64,000 bases of DNA from Rhodospirillales bacterium 24-66-33 (GCA_002281855.1 NCHQ01000001.1:62001-126000); one strand, 5' to 3'. Positions 38,755 to 50,374 are shown, numbered from the stretch's first letter. Made by a program: numbers and translations. Notes: generated by a model not told the origin, from the letters alone.

Positions 38755-39914
38755 CTCCCGGCTTCCTTGACGATTCGGGCCGAACGACCTTCGACGAACC
38801 CCGAGTCGATCGCAGCGACGACCTGCGCCTTGTCGGGCAGGCCGCCGACGACCTCGAGCCGTCCGTCCTCCGTGCGATACCGGAAGCTGAGCACGCGGCG
38901 CGCCAGCCGACCATCCTCGACCGTCCAGACTGCGCCCTTGGTCCCGTCGAAGCCTTCAACCGCGGCCTCCGGCACGAGCAGTGCCCGATCGAGATGGGCG
39001 ACGGTGACCAGCACCTCGGCCTGCTCACCGAGATAGAATTGCGGCGCGCACTGATCGCATTTGACGTAGACGCGCCGTTCCTCGCTGGTGCGGTCGCTCT
39101 CGACGCCGATCCGGACCACCCTGGCCTCGAAACGTTGCTGCGGCTGGGATCGCAGGCGGACGATTGCGGGCTGTCCTTCCGCGATCGGACCGGCACGGGA
39201 TTCGTCGATGTAGGCGAGCACCCATACGGTCTCGGGTGCAACCAGGGAAATAATCGGGTCACCCGCCTTGATGACGGTGCCGAGTTCCTTCAGCCGCTCG
39301 ACGATCATGGCGTCGAACGGCGCAGTCAATGTGTAGTGCGCGAGGAGGGCCTCCTCGATCTGCAGCTGGGCCCGCGCATCGGCCAGAAGAGCCCTCGCGA
39401 CTTCGACCTCGCTGAGCGTCACGGTGAGGTCTGCCTTGGCGACGTCCTCGTCGCGCTGCGATTCCTCGGCGCTTTCTTCGGACACGACGTTGCGGCCGAC
39501 CAACTGCTGCTTGCGCCGGTTCGTGGCCTGCTTCTTGGCAAGCACGGCGCGCGTCTTCTCGTGGTTGGCGTCCGCCTTCCTGATCCCTGCCTCGGCGCTC
39601 AGGACGATGGCCTTCGTTCGAGCGACCTTGGCCTCCTGTGCAGTGGCATGAAGACGCGCCAGAACATCGCCCTTCTTCACCCGGTCGCCATGATCGGCTT
39701 TCAATTCGACGATCGCCGCGCCGATCTCGAAGCCGATCTTCGACACGATACGCGCTTCCACGGTGCCGAGACCGAACACACGCACGGGCACGTCTTTTTC
39801 GAAGGAGACGACCGTGACGGAAACGGGGCGGACATTGAGAAACATCAAGATCGCGGCGGCCCCTCCCGCTAGGACAATGGCTGCGAGAAGATAAGGGAGC
39901 AGGCGTCTTGTCAT
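38751..39914 (-). CDS. Periplasmic membrane-fusion protein (HlyD/DevB type)
   Basis: 387 residues from the ATG at 39914 (MTRRLLPYLLAAIVLAGGAAAILMFL, a membrane anchor); the in-frame upstream extension reads as noncoding. Lipoyl/barrel-sandwich halves (RVFGLGTVEARIVSKIGFEIGAAIVELKADHGDRVKKGDVLARL, later HYTLTAPFDAMIVERLKELGTVIKAGDPI) flank a long alpha-hairpin (~100-190). It bridges the permease to an outer-membrane channel, which is not encoded here. First gene of the exporter operon. Confidence 0.92.
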   Translation of the reverse strand: MTRRLLPYLLAAIVLAGGAAAILMFLNVRPVSVTVVSFEKDVPVRVFGLGTVEARIVSKIGFEIGAAIVELKADHGDRVKKGDVLARLHATAQEAKVARTKAIVLSAEAGIRKADANHEKTRAVLAKKQATNRRKQQLVGRNVVSEESAEESQRDEDVAKADLTVTLSEVEVARALLADARAQLQIEEALLAHYTLTAPFDAMIVERLKELGTVIKAGDPIISLVAPETVWVLAYIDESRAGPIAEGQPAIVRLRSQPQQRFEARVVRIGVESDRTSEERRVYVKCDQCAPQFYLGEQAEVLVTVAHLDRALLVPEAAVEGFDGTKGAVWTVEDGRLARRVLSFRYRTEDGRLEVVGGLPDKAQVVAAIDSGFVEGRSARIVKEAGR

Positions 39915-40158
39915 GCGAGTCTCCTCGGGTCTCCGTGGCCGGCGTGCGCGCCTCCGGCGTCCTGCCGATTGTACGGATGAAAGATCTGCGGAGTGGCCAT
40001 GCTTGATCGAGATATAGAACTGCAGTTCAGAAGCTATGCGTCTAGTAGAAGCGGTAGCACGTGCTTGCAAAGGACATCGGGGCAAGAGATGGCGTGGCTG
40101 CGGGAACCGCCGTTCCGTCGACAATGATCGCCTGCTGACCTGGTGATACCGCGTTAGT

Positions 40159-41355
40159 TCAAGTTGGCGTTCGAACTGCCCTGGATGGCTTCAAACACAG
40201 GATCGGCGCGTAGAGGGAAGCGAAGCCCAGAAAGGCCGCGGACCAGGCGAAGGCCGCGATCGGCAGTAGCGCTTCGCTCCATTCCGGGTGCAACACGGCA
40301 CAGATGCGCGTGAGCGCCGCGGCGAATGCCACCGCATAGACCGCCTGCAGGGCGGGCGAAGCGACGAGCGCGCGGCTGGTGTGGCCGAGGCTCGCGCGGC
40401 TCATGACAGCAAGCGTCATGATGCCGAAGGCGCCGGCCGTCCAGGCATGGACGCCGGCACTTGGCGCCGTGATGCCGAAGGCGGACAGCCCTGCAAGCAG
40501 GAAACCTAGCGGAACGAACGCGTAGCCAACATGCAGTACCAGGACGAGCCTGTCGGAAAAGCTGCGGTAGCCGGCCCAGCGGCAAAGTCGGACGAGATTG
40601 AGGGCGGCAGCGGCGAGCAAGCCCACGCCGGTCGGCGCCTCTTCGGGCATGACGACCCACAGTGCGAGGGCGGCACTGCTCAGGGCGATGGCGGCAACAT
40701 CAATACGACCGAAGGGGGCCGGCAGGCGGCCGGGTTCTCGCCGCATCAGCCAGTTGCGCGTGAAGCTGGGGATGATGCGGCCGCCGACCACCATGATCAG
40801 GATGAGCACCGCCGCGATGCCGAGGCGGGACGAGTAGAGCGCGATGCCCTCGAAATGCGCCTCGAGATGGAAGCCCAGATTCCCGGCGGCGAGCAGGCAG
40901 AGGAGCGCGACCATCTTGAGATTTTTCCAATTCTTGCCGGCTACGATCTCGCGCGCCACGGCGGCCGCCATGAGGACCAGGAATGCGCAGTCCACGACGG
41001 TCGTCCCGACCCAGCCGATACCGGCGGACGCGGCGACGGCGAAGCGGCCGGCAAGCCAGACCAGCACCAACCCTGCCAGCGGCAGCCCCTGCAGCGGCAG
41101 CCGCCCGGTCCAATTGGGGATGGCCGTCAGCAGGAAGCCCGCGACGATGGCGGGCACATAGCCGAACAGCAGCTCGTGGACATGCCAGTCGCGCGGCGAG
41201 AAAACCGTCCCCAGCGACAGCTCGCCGTAGAACATGGGCAGCCAAGCCAGTACTTCGATGCCGGCCCAGATCGACCCCAGAAAGAAAAAGGGGCGGAAGC
41301 CGTAGGACAGCAACGCGGGGCCGGCGTAGGGCTTCAGTCGCGGGATCGCAGCCAT
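40159..41355 (-). CDS. nnrS: NnrS family haem-copper membrane protein
   Basis: 398 residues with about twelve hydrophobic helices. The N-terminal LLSYGFRPFFFLGSIWAGIEVLAWLPM and RDWHVHELLFGYVPAIVAGFLLTAIPNWTGR, and the internal GGRIIPSFTRNWL, are NnrS signatures. The family is expressed with denitrification genes under NO-responsive Crp/Fnr regulators and protects against NO-derived stress. It is 28 bases after the regulator gene and likely co-transcribed with it. Confidence 0.95.
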   Translation of the reverse strand: MAAIPRLKPYAGPALLSYGFRPFFFLGSIWAGIEVLAWLPMFYGELSLGTVFSPRDWHVHELLFGYVPAIVAGFLLTAIPNWTGRLPLQGLPLAGLVLVWLAGRFAVAASAGIGWVGTTVVDCAFLVLMAAAVAREIVAGKNWKNLKMVALLCLLAAGNLGFHLEAHFEGIALYSSRLGIAAVLILIMVVGGRIIPSFTRNWLMRREPGRLPAPFGRIDVAAIALSSAALALWVVMPEEAPTGVGLLAAAALNLVRLCRWAGYRSFSDRLVLVLHVGYAFVPLGFLLAGLSAFGITAPSAGVHAWTAGAFGIMTLAVMSRASLGHTSRALVASPALQAVYAVAFAAALTRICAVLHPEWSEALLPIAAFAWSAAFLGFASLYAPILCLKPSRAVRTPT

Positions 41356-41383
41356 GGTCGGTCCTTCACAATTGCATCCGATG

Positions 41384-42085
41384 TCAGTCTCGTCTCTCCG
41401 GGCCCTTCAAGGCGCGGGCACCGGCGAACTCGCGCAGGCGTGCCGGATCGACGATCGTCACTTGACGGCCTCCACCGCTGATGCCGAGAGGACGTAGCGC
41501 GGCGAAGGCGCGCGACAGGCTCTGCGGCGTGATCCCCAGCCGGCCGGCGACGAGGCGCCGGCCTCCCGGCAGCGTTACCGTGACTGGGCCGGTCTCGCGC
41601 GGCGCCAAAGCGAGGAGGAAAGCCGAAAGCCGCTCTATTGCGGAGAGTAGTTTCAGATCCTTGATCTGCCCTATGAGCGTACGCCAGTAGCCTGACAGCA
41701 GCAGCACCGCTCCGTAGGCCAATGCGCCGGTGGCCCGCACCTGGGCGCGGAACGCCGCGGCCGGCCACATCAGGATACGCCCCTCTTCGAGCATTCGTGC
41801 GGTCAACAGGTAAGGCGCATCGAGCACCACCGCCGGCACGATGAAGGCGTCGCCCGCCCCGAAGAATTCGACCAACGCCTCTTCATGGCCGGCCGAGCCG
41901 AATAAGCCGACGCGGCCGGACAGAACGATATGGAGGAATTCCGCCTTTTCACCCTGCCGGCAGAGCGTTGCGCTCGCTGGCAATGTCTGGACGAAGCAGG
42001 CCGCCAACATCGCCGCAAGATCGGGCTCGCCCACCTGGGAGAACAAGCGCGAGCGACGGATCAGCGGCATGTCGGTTGTGCGCAT
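41384..42085 (-). CDS. Crp/Fnr-family regulator without the FNR iron-sulfur cluster, DNR/NnrR-like
   Basis: 233 residues. N-terminal cyclic-nucleotide-like barrel (GEKAEFLHIVLSGRVGLFG), dimerisation helix (~125-155), and C-terminal winged HTH GRLGITPQSLSRAFAALRPLGI. Only two cysteines occur near the N-terminus (AACFVQ and TLCRQG), so the FNR four-cysteine cluster is absent. Together with nnrS and narGHJI next door this points to an NO-sensing DNR/NnrR-type activator. The recognition helix contains SLSRAF where FNR has a Glu-x2-Ser-Arg pattern. It is divergent from narK over a region with FNR-type boxes. Confidence 0.85.
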   Translation of the reverse strand: MRTTDMPLIRRSRLFSQVGEPDLAAMLAACFVQTLPASATLCRQGEKAEFLHIVLSGRVGLFGSAGHEEALVEFFGAGDAFIVPAVVLDAPYLLTARMLEEGRILMWPAAAFRAQVRATGALAYGAVLLLSGYWRTLIGQIKDLKLLSAIERLSAFLLALAPRETGPVTVTLPGGRRLVAGRLGITPQSLSRAFAALRPLGISGGGRQVTIVDPARLREFAGARALKGPERRD

Positions 42086-42142
42086 AATTGGGCTCTACCT
42101 TCCTGCTTTGGGTAGTGATGCTCCGCTCATAGACAAAGCTCG

Positions 42143-42156
42143 TTGATCTGGCGCAA
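42143..42156 (-). promoter_or_regulatory. Imperfect FNR/DNR-like box before the regulator gene
   Basis: TTGAT-CTGG-CGCAA matches TTGAT-N4-ATCAA at 8 of 10 fixed bases. It is 58 bp upstream of the regulator ATG, so autoregulation is possible. A separate inverted repeat, TTACCA-AA-TGGTAA, lies at 42175-42188 between the two divergent genes. Confidence 0.4.
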
Positions 42157-42246
42157 CCGCAGGCCTTTGGAGAATTACCAAATGGTAACGAGTACCGTTC
42201 ACAAAAGAGAACATTCGAACGAAGATTCCCGCCACCGGGGCCGGAT

Positions 42247-42260
42247 TTGATTCAAATCAA
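42247..42260 (+). promoter_or_regulatory. Perfect FNR/DNR box upstream of narK
   Basis: TTGAT-TCAA-ATCAA is an exact consensus half-site pair for FNR/DNR/NNR regulators, centred 76 bp before the narK ATG. It fits a class II activator site near -41 of a start around 42295. Confidence 0.85.
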
Positions 42261-42329
42261 ATAGTCCGACGCGGCCTGCACCAGAGTTTCCCCCGTGCCG
42301 CCAATGAGTGGCGCAACGGGGAGCATCCG

Positions 42330-45077
42330 ATGCAGCGACCGACGAGTATCCAGGAAACGGTCCCGGAGGGAAGGGGCGCGGCGCTCGGCATGAGCACCCT
42401 CGCTTTCACCGTCTGCTTTGCCGTCTGGACGATCTTTTCCATCATCGGAATTCAGATCAAGAAGGACCTTGGACTCACCGACACGCAGTTCGGGCTGCTT
42501 GTAGGCACGCCGATCCTGACCGGCTCCCTGATCCGCCTCATTCTCGGCATCTGGGCCGATCAGTACGGCGGGCGTGTCGTCTATGTCGGCGTCATGATCG
42601 CCGCAGCGATGGCGACCTGGCTGCTCACCTTCGCTTACGACTACCCGACCTTCCTTCTCGCCGCACTTGGCGTCGGCATCGCCGGTGGCTCGTTCGCCGT
42701 GGGCATTTCCTACGTTTCCCGTTGGTACGGGCCAGGCAGGCAGGGCACGGCGCTCGGCATATTCGGTGCCGGCAATGTCGGAGCCGCCGTCACCAAGTTC
42801 GTCGCGCCCTTCGTCATGGTGGCCTACGGCTGGAAGAGTGTCGCCGAAATCTGGAGCGGCGCTCTGCTCGTGATGGCCGTGGTATTCTGGTTCACGACCA
42901 AGGACGATCCCGAACTTGCGGCCCGGCGCAAGTCTGGTGAGAAGCCGGAGCCGATGTCGGCCATGCTCGAGCCGCTGCGCAACATCCAGGTCTGGCGTTT
43001 CGCTCTCTACTATTTCTTCGTCTTCGGCGGCTTCGTGGCGCTGGCGCTTTGGCTGCCGCGATACCTGATCGGCGTCTACGGTCTCGACATCACGACTGCC
43101 GGCATGATCGGCGCAGCCTACTCGGTACCTGCCAGCCTATTCCGCATCTACGGCGGTGTCCTGTCTGACAAGTTCGGTGCCCGGCGCGTGATGTACTGGA
43201 CCTTCGGTGTCTCGGTCGCCGCCTGCTTTGTAATGTCCTATCCGCCGACGCAATATGTCGTGAAGGGTATCACCGGACCAATCTCGTTCACGCTGGAGAT
43301 GGGCCTGATCCCCTTCACCGCCGTAGCCTTCGTGCTGGGCTTCTTCATGAGCCTGGGCAAAGCCGCGGTCTACAAGCACATCCCGGTCTACTACCCCAGG
43401 CATGTCGGCGCCGTCGGCGGCGTGGTTGGGCTGGTCGGCGGACTGGGCGGCTTCGTGCTGCCGATCGCCTTCGGTGCGCTGAACGACCTGACCGGCATCT
43501 GGACGAGCTGTTTCATGCTCATGTTCCTCGTCGCCGCCGTCTCGCTGGTGTGGATGCACGTGTCGATTCGCGCCATGGAGCGCGACGCGGCGAGCGAAGC
43601 CCTGGGCAAGCTGCCTGAGCTGCCGGAAATGCAGGAAATCCATCGGCCCGAGCATGTCGGCAAGCTCTCGGGCAAGACCCTCGAGGACTGGCGCCCGGAG
43701 GACAAGACTTTCTGGGATCAAACGGGCCGTCGGATCGCGCGGCGCAATCTCGCGATCTCGATCCCCGCCCTGCTGCTGTCGTTCGCGGTCTGGATGGTAT
43801 GGTCGGTTGTCGTGGCCAAGCTGCCGTCGATCGGCTTCCGCTACACCACCGACCAGTTGTTCTGGCTGGCTGCGCTGCCCGGCGTCACCGGCGCGACGTT
43901 GCGCATCTTTTATTCCTTTACCGTCCCGATCTTCGGCGGACGGCTGTGGACGACGCTGGTGACCTGGTCGCTGATGATCCCGGCCATCGGCATCGGCTAC
44001 GCCGTGCAGAACCCCACAACTCCCTACTGGATCTTTCTGGTCCTGGCGCTGCTCTGCGGCTTCGGCGGCGGCAACTTTGCCTCCTCGATGTCCAACATCT
44101 CATTCTTCTTCCCGAAAGCGGAGAAGGGCAATGCGCTGGCGCTGAACGCCGGACTCGGCAACCTCGGCGTCAGCGTCGTGCAATTCGTGGTGCCGATGGT
44201 CATCACCGCCGGGGTATTCGGCTGGTTGGGGGGCGATCCCCAGGCGGTCACGGACACCGGGGGCGGCAAGCTGTGGCTGCAGAACGCGGGCTTCATCTGG
44301 GTGCCGTTCATTGCGGTGTCCGCCTTCGCCGCCTGGTTCGGCATGAACGACATCGCCTCGGCCAGAGCCTCCTTCGCCGAACAGTCTGTAATCTTCCAGC
44401 GCCGGCACAACTGGATCATGTGCTGGCTCTACACCGGCACCTTCGGCTCCTTCATCGGCTACTCGGCGGGCTTTCCGCTGCTCGCCAAGACGCAGTTCCC
44501 CGAGATCAACGCCTTGCAATACGCCTTCCTCGGGCCTCTGGTCGGCGCGCTGTCGCGCTCGTTGACCGGCTGGGTAGCCGACCGCTGGGGCGGTGGCCGC
44601 GTAACTTTCTGGGTGTTCGTCGTCATGGCGCTGGGCGCGCTGGGCGTCGTGCACTTTCTGGGCGAGAAGAACTTTGCCGGGTTCTTCGCCATGTTCCTGC
44701 TGCTGTTCTTCGCAAGCGGCGTGGGCAACGCATCGACCTTCCAGATGATCCCCGCGATCATGCGCAAGGACATGGACCGGCTGATGCCCGGTGCGTCGGC
44801 AGATACGCGCCGCATGCAGTCCGACAAGGAATCGGCTGCGATCATCGGCTTCACGTCGGCGATCGCCGCCTATGGCGCGTTCTTCATTCCCAAGAGCTTC
44901 GGATCTTCGATCGCGCTGACCGGCGGCGCATCGCTCGCGCTCTACGGGTTCCTGGCCTTCTACCTGAGCTGCATCCTCATCACCTGGTTCTTCTACACCC
45001 GCCGGGGCGGCCTGCTGTTCGACATCGAGCGCGGTCGCGCCGCGGTGTCAGTACCGACTACCCGTCCTGCTCGCTGA
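42330..45077 (+). CDS. narK: Nitrate/nitrite transporter, fused NarK1-NarK2 type
   Basis: 915 residues, twice the usual length, made of two complete 12-helix major-facilitator units (~20-415 and ~465-905) joined by a charged linker (ERDAASEALGKLPELPEMQEIHRPEH). Nitrate-signature glycine-rich segments appear in both: GIAGGSFAVGISYVSRW ... GNVGAAVT and GFGGGNFASSMSNISFFFP ... GLGNLGVSVV. In related fusions the first half is a proton-nitrate symporter and the second a nitrate/nitrite exchanger, letting respiration start and then run without net charge loss. 12 bases before narG. Confidence 0.95.
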   Translation: MQRPTSIQETVPEGRGAALGMSTLAFTVCFAVWTIFSIIGIQIKKDLGLTDTQFGLLVGTPILTGSLIRLILGIWADQYGGRVVYVGVMIAAAMATWLLTFAYDYPTFLLAALGVGIAGGSFAVGISYVSRWYGPGRQGTALGIFGAGNVGAAVTKFVAPFVMVAYGWKSVAEIWSGALLVMAVVFWFTTKDDPELAARRKSGEKPEPMSAMLEPLRNIQVWRFALYYFFVFGGFVALALWLPRYLIGVYGLDITTAGMIGAAYSVPASLFRIYGGVLSDKFGARRVMYWTFGVSVAACFVMSYPPTQYVVKGITGPISFTLEMGLIPFTAVAFVLGFFMSLGKAAVYKHIPVYYPRHVGAVGGVVGLVGGLGGFVLPIAFGALNDLTGIWTSCFMLMFLVAAVSLVWMHVSIRAMERDAASEALGKLPELPEMQEIHRPEHVGKLSGKTLEDWRPEDKTFWDQTGRRIARRNLAISIPALLLSFAVWMVWSVVVAKLPSIGFRYTTDQLFWLAALPGVTGATLRIFYSFTVPIFGGRLWTTLVTWSLMIPAIGIGYAVQNPTTPYWIFLVLALLCGFGGGNFASSMSNISFFFPKAEKGNALALNAGLGNLGVSVVQFVVPMVITAGVFGWLGGDPQAVTDTGGGKLWLQNAGFIWVPFIAVSAFAAWFGMNDIASARASFAEQSVIFQRRHNWIMCWLYTGTFGSFIGYSAGFPLLAKTQFPEINALQYAFLGPLVGALSRSLTGWVADRWGGGRVTFWVFVVMALGALGVVHFLGEKNFAGFFAMFLLLFFASGVGNASTFQMIPAIMRKDMDRLMPGASADTRRMQSDKESAAIIGFTSAIAAYGAFFIPKSFGSSIALTGGASLALYGFLAFYLSCILITWFFYTRRGGLLFDIERGRAAVSVPTTRPAR

Positions 45078-45089
45078 AGGATATTAATC

Positions 45090-48000
45090 ATGTCGCATTT
45101 CCTCGATCGGCTGACGTTCTTCAAGAAAGTCCGGGAGCCGTTCGCCGACGGCCACGGCATAACCACTGAAGAGAATCGCGGTTGGGAGGATGCCTACCGG
45201 AAGCGCTGGCAGCACGACAAGATCGTGCGCTCCACGCATGGTGCCAACTGCACGGGCTCGTGCTCATGGAAGATCTACGTCAAGGGCGGAATCGTCACCT
45301 GGGAGACGCAGCAGACCGACTATCCGCGCACGCGCCCCGAGCTGCCGAACCACGAACCGCGCGGCTGCTCGCGCGGCGCAAGCTACAGCTGGTATCTGTA
45401 TTCCGGCAATCGCGTGAAGTATCCGCTGGCTCGTTCGCGCCTGCTACGGCTGTGGCGCGAGGCACGCGCTACCCTGGCGCCGGTCGCGGCATGGGCGTCG
45501 ATCGTCGAGAATCCCGAGAAACGCAAAGCCTACACCAGCAAGCGCGGGCATGGTGGCTTCGTGCGCGTCGGCTGGGACGAAGCGACCGAAATCGTCGCCG
45601 CGGCCAACGCCTATACGGCAAAGGCTCATGGACCCGACCGGATCTTCGGGTTCTCGCCGATCCCGGCCATGTCCATGGTCTCCTACGCCGCGGGCTCACG
45701 CTACCTGTCGCTGATCGGCGGCGTCTGCATGTCATTCTACGACTGGTACTGCGACCTGCCGCCGGCCTCGCCCCAGACCTGGGGTGAGCAGACCGACGTG
45801 CCGGAATCGGCCGACTGGTACAATGCGGGGTTCGTCATCCTCTGGGGCTCGAACGTGCCGCAGACGCGCACGCCCGATGCACACTTCTACACCGAGGCTC
45901 GGTACCGCGGCATGAAGAGCGCCGTAATTTGTCCTGATTATTCGGAGGCGTCGAAGTTCGGCGACATCTGGCTGTCGGTGAAGCAGGGAACCGACTCCGC
46001 GCTGGCCATGGCGATGGGTCACGTGATCCTGAAGGAGTATCACGTCGATAGGCAGGCCAAGTATTTCCGCGACTATGTCCGCCAGTACACCGACATGCCG
46101 ATGCTAGTGAAGCTTGCCAAGCGTGACGGCATGTACGTTCCCGACCGCTTCGTGCGCGCGTCCGACTTCGACGCGTCTCTGGGGGAGTCCAACAATCCCG
46201 AATGGAAGACAGTCGCTTTCGATGAAGCGACAGGCGATGTCGTGGTGCCGCGCGGATCCATCGGCTTCCGGTGGGGCGAGAGCGGCAAGTGGAACCTGGA
46301 GAACAAGGAATCCACGGGCAGGGACGTGACCCTCCGGCTGTCGCTCGCCGACGTTCGGGATGAGGCGGTGGATGTCGGCTTTCCCTATTTCGGCAACATC
46401 AAGCACGAGCACTTCGCCTCGACGGATCACGACGGCGTGCTCAAGCGGCGCGTACCGGTGAAGTCGCTGAAGCTGGTTGACGGCGACACGTTCGTCGCCT
46501 CAGTCCACGACCTGTTCGTCGCCAACTATGGCGTCGACGCTGGGCTGGGCGGGCCCAACGTCGCCGGGTCGCTCGACGACGACGTGCCCTACACGCCGGC
46601 CTGGGCGGAGAAAATCACCGGCGTCTCGCGCGACAAGATCATCCAGGTGGCGCGCGAGTTCGCGACCAACGCCGAGAAGACCAATGGCCGGTCGATGATC
46701 ATCATCGGCGCAGCGATGAACCACTGGTACCACGCCGACATGAACTATCGCGGCGTGATCAACATGCTGGCGATGTGCGGCTGCGTTGGGCAGTCCGGCG
46801 GCGGGTGGGCGCACTATGTCGGCCAGGAGAAGCTGCGCCCGCAGTCCGGCTGGTTGCCGCTCGCCTTCGCCCTCGACTGGGGGCGTCCGCCACGGCAGCA
46901 GAATTCGACGTCGGCCTTCTATGCCCACAGCGACCAGTGGCGCTACGAGACGATCAACGTCGGCGACATCGTCTCGCCGACCGCGCCTCCGGGCAAATGG
47001 GACGGCGCGATCATCGACTACAACATCCGCGCCGAGCGCATGGGCTGGCTGCCGTCCGCGCCCCAGCTCGAGACCAACCCGCTGCAAGTGTCGCGCGATG
47101 CGGCGGCCGCCGGAATGGAGCCCAGGGACTACGTCGTACAGAAGCTCAAGAGCGGCGAGCTGAAGCTGTCCTGCGAGGATCCCGACGATCCGAAGAACTG
47201 GCCGCGCAACATGTTCGTATGGCGGTCCAACCTGCTCGGGTCTTCGGGCAAGGGACACGAATACTTCCTGAAGCACCTGCTGGGCACGACCCATGGCGTG
47301 ATGGGCAAGGACCTGGGGCAGGAGGGCAAGGCGAGGCCGGCCGAGGCGGTGTGGCACGAGGAGGCGCCGCAAGGAAAGCTCGACCTGCTGGTCACGCTCG
47401 ACTTCCGCATGTCCACGACCTGCGTCTACTCCGACATCGTCCTTCCCACGGCCACCTGGTACGAGAAGAACGATCTCAACACCTCCGACATGCATCCGTT
47501 CATCCACCCTCTGACCGCGGCGGTGGATCCGGTCTGGGAGGCACGCAGCGACTGGGAGATCTACAAGTCGATCGCCAAGGCGTTTTCGCGGGTGGCGCCC
47601 GAGGTCCTCGGCGTCGAGAAGGACGTCGTGCTGACGCCGATCATGCACGACAGCCCGGGGGAGATGGCGCAGCCGTTCGACGTCAAGGACTGGAAGCGCG
47701 GCGAGGTCGAGCCGATCCCGGGCAAGACCATGCCGGCCATCACCGTCGTCGAACGTGACTATCCCAACGTCTACAAGCGCTTCACCTCGCTCGGGCCGCT
47801 AATGGACAAGCTCGGCAACGGCGTGAAGGGCATCGCCTGGCCTACCGGCCATGAGGTCGAGCTGCTGAAACAGCTCAACGGCGTCGTCATGGCCGACGGC
47901 CCGACCAGGGGGCTGGCCCGTATCGAAAGCGACATCGACGCCGCCGAAACGCTGCTAATGCTGGCGCCGGAGACCAACGGCGAGGTTGCGGTCCGCGCCT

Positions 48001-48836
48001 GGGCGGCGCTCTCGAGGACGACCGGCCGCGATCACACCCATCTCGCGTTGCCCAAGGAAGACGAGAAGATCCGATTCCGCGATGTCGTGGCGCAACCGCG
48101 CAAGATCATCTCGGCACCGACCTGGTCGGGGCTCGAAAGCGACAAGGTCTGCTACAACGCCGGTTACACCAACGTCCACGAACTGATCCCCTGGCGCACG
48201 CTCACCGGGCGCCAGCAGCTCTACCAGGATCACCTCTGGATGCTGGCCTTCGGCGAGGGCCTGTGTGTCTACCGTCCGCCGCTCGACCTTCGTGCCGTCA
48301 AGCCTGTGATCGACCGCCAGCCAAATGGCGAGAAGCAGATCGTGCTGAACTTCATCACGCCGCACCAGAAATGGGGCATCCACTCCACCTACACCGACAA
48401 CCTCATGATGCTGACCCTGTCGCGCGGCGGTCCCATCGTCTGGCTCAGTGAGGTCGATGCGGCCAGGGCGGGCATCGTCGATAACGATTGGGTCGAGGCC
48501 TACAACGTGAACGGCGCGCTGGTCGCCCGCGCCGTCGTCTCCCAGCGCATGAAGGAAGGCACGCTCTTCATGTATCACGCGCAGGAGAAGATCGTGAACG
48601 TGCCGGGCTCGGAGATGACCGGCAACCGCGGCGGCATCCACAACTCGGTCACGCGCGTGGTGATGAAGCCGACGCACATGATCGGCGGCTATGCCCAGCA
48701 GGCCTACGGCTTTAACTACTACGGCACCATCGGGACCAACCGCGACGAGTTCGTGGTGTTGCGCAAGCTCGGCAAGGTCGACTGGCTCGAACGTCCGCAC
48801 AAGGACGCCGTTCCCGTTCTCAGCGCCGCCGAGTGA
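45090..48836 (+). CDS. narG: Respiratory nitrate reductase alpha subunit
   Basis: Molybdenum bis-MGD catalytic subunit, cytoplasmic face of the inner membrane, reducing nitrate to nitrite. 1248 residues. FS0 cluster ligands His50, Cys54, Cys58 and Cys93 (STHGANCTGSCSW ... RGCSRGASYSWYLYS) match the positions in E. coli NarG within one residue. The Mo ligand Asp lies in FYDWYCDLPPASPQTWGEQTD. The N-terminus contains no twin-arginine signal, as expected for the cytoplasmic membrane-bound enzyme. narH follows after 14 bases. Confidence 0.98.
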   Translation: MSHFLDRLTFFKKVREPFADGHGITTEENRGWEDAYRKRWQHDKIVRSTHGANCTGSCSWKIYVKGGIVTWETQQTDYPRTRPELPNHEPRGCSRGASYSWYLYSGNRVKYPLARSRLLRLWREARATLAPVAAWASIVENPEKRKAYTSKRGHGGFVRVGWDEATEIVAAANAYTAKAHGPDRIFGFSPIPAMSMVSYAAGSRYLSLIGGVCMSFYDWYCDLPPASPQTWGEQTDVPESADWYNAGFVILWGSNVPQTRTPDAHFYTEARYRGMKSAVICPDYSEASKFGDIWLSVKQGTDSALAMAMGHVILKEYHVDRQAKYFRDYVRQYTDMPMLVKLAKRDGMYVPDRFVRASDFDASLGESNNPEWKTVAFDEATGDVVVPRGSIGFRWGESGKWNLENKESTGRDVTLRLSLADVRDEAVDVGFPYFGNIKHEHFASTDHDGVLKRRVPVKSLKLVDGDTFVASVHDLFVANYGVDAGLGGPNVAGSLDDDVPYTPAWAEKITGVSRDKIIQVAREFATNAEKTNGRSMIIIGAAMNHWYHADMNYRGVINMLAMCGCVGQSGGGWAHYVGQEKLRPQSGWLPLAFALDWGRPPRQQNSTSAFYAHSDQWRYETINVGDIVSPTAPPGKWDGAIIDYNIRAERMGWLPSAPQLETNPLQVSRDAAAAGMEPRDYVVQKLKSGELKLSCEDPDDPKNWPRNMFVWRSNLLGSSGKGHEYFLKHLLGTTHGVMGKDLGQEGKARPAEAVWHEEAPQGKLDLLVTLDFRMSTTCVYSDIVLPTATWYEKNDLNTSDMHPFIHPLTAAVDPVWEARSDWEIYKSIAKAFSRVAPEVLGVEKDVVLTPIMHDSPGEMAQPFDVKDWKRGEVEPIPGKTMPAITVVERDYPNVYKRFTSLGPLMDKLGNGVKGIAWPTGHEVELLKQLNGVVMADGPTRGLARIESDIDAAETLLMLAPETNGEVAVRAWAALSRTTGRDHTHLALPKEDEKIRFRDVVAQPRKIISAPTWSGLESDKVCYNAGYTNVHELIPWRTLTGRQQLYQDHLWMLAFGEGLCVYRPPLDLRAVKPVIDRQPNGEKQIVLNFITPHQKWGIHSTYTDNLMMLTLSRGGPIVWLSEVDAARAGIVDNDWVEAYNVNGALVARAVVSQRMKEGTLFMYHAQEKIVNVPGSEMTGNRGGIHNSVTRVVMKPTHMIGGYAQQAYGFNYYGTIGTNRDEFVVLRKLGKVDWLERPHKDAVPVLSAAE

Positions 48837-48850
48837 AGGGGAGAAGTATC

Positions 48851-50373
<1,523 letters not shown>

Positions 50374-50374
<1 letters not shown>

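Noticed and set aside
40003..40017. FNR-like half site upstream of the ABC exporter
   Set aside because: TTGAT-CGAG-ATATA matches only one half site well; not enough to claim regulation.
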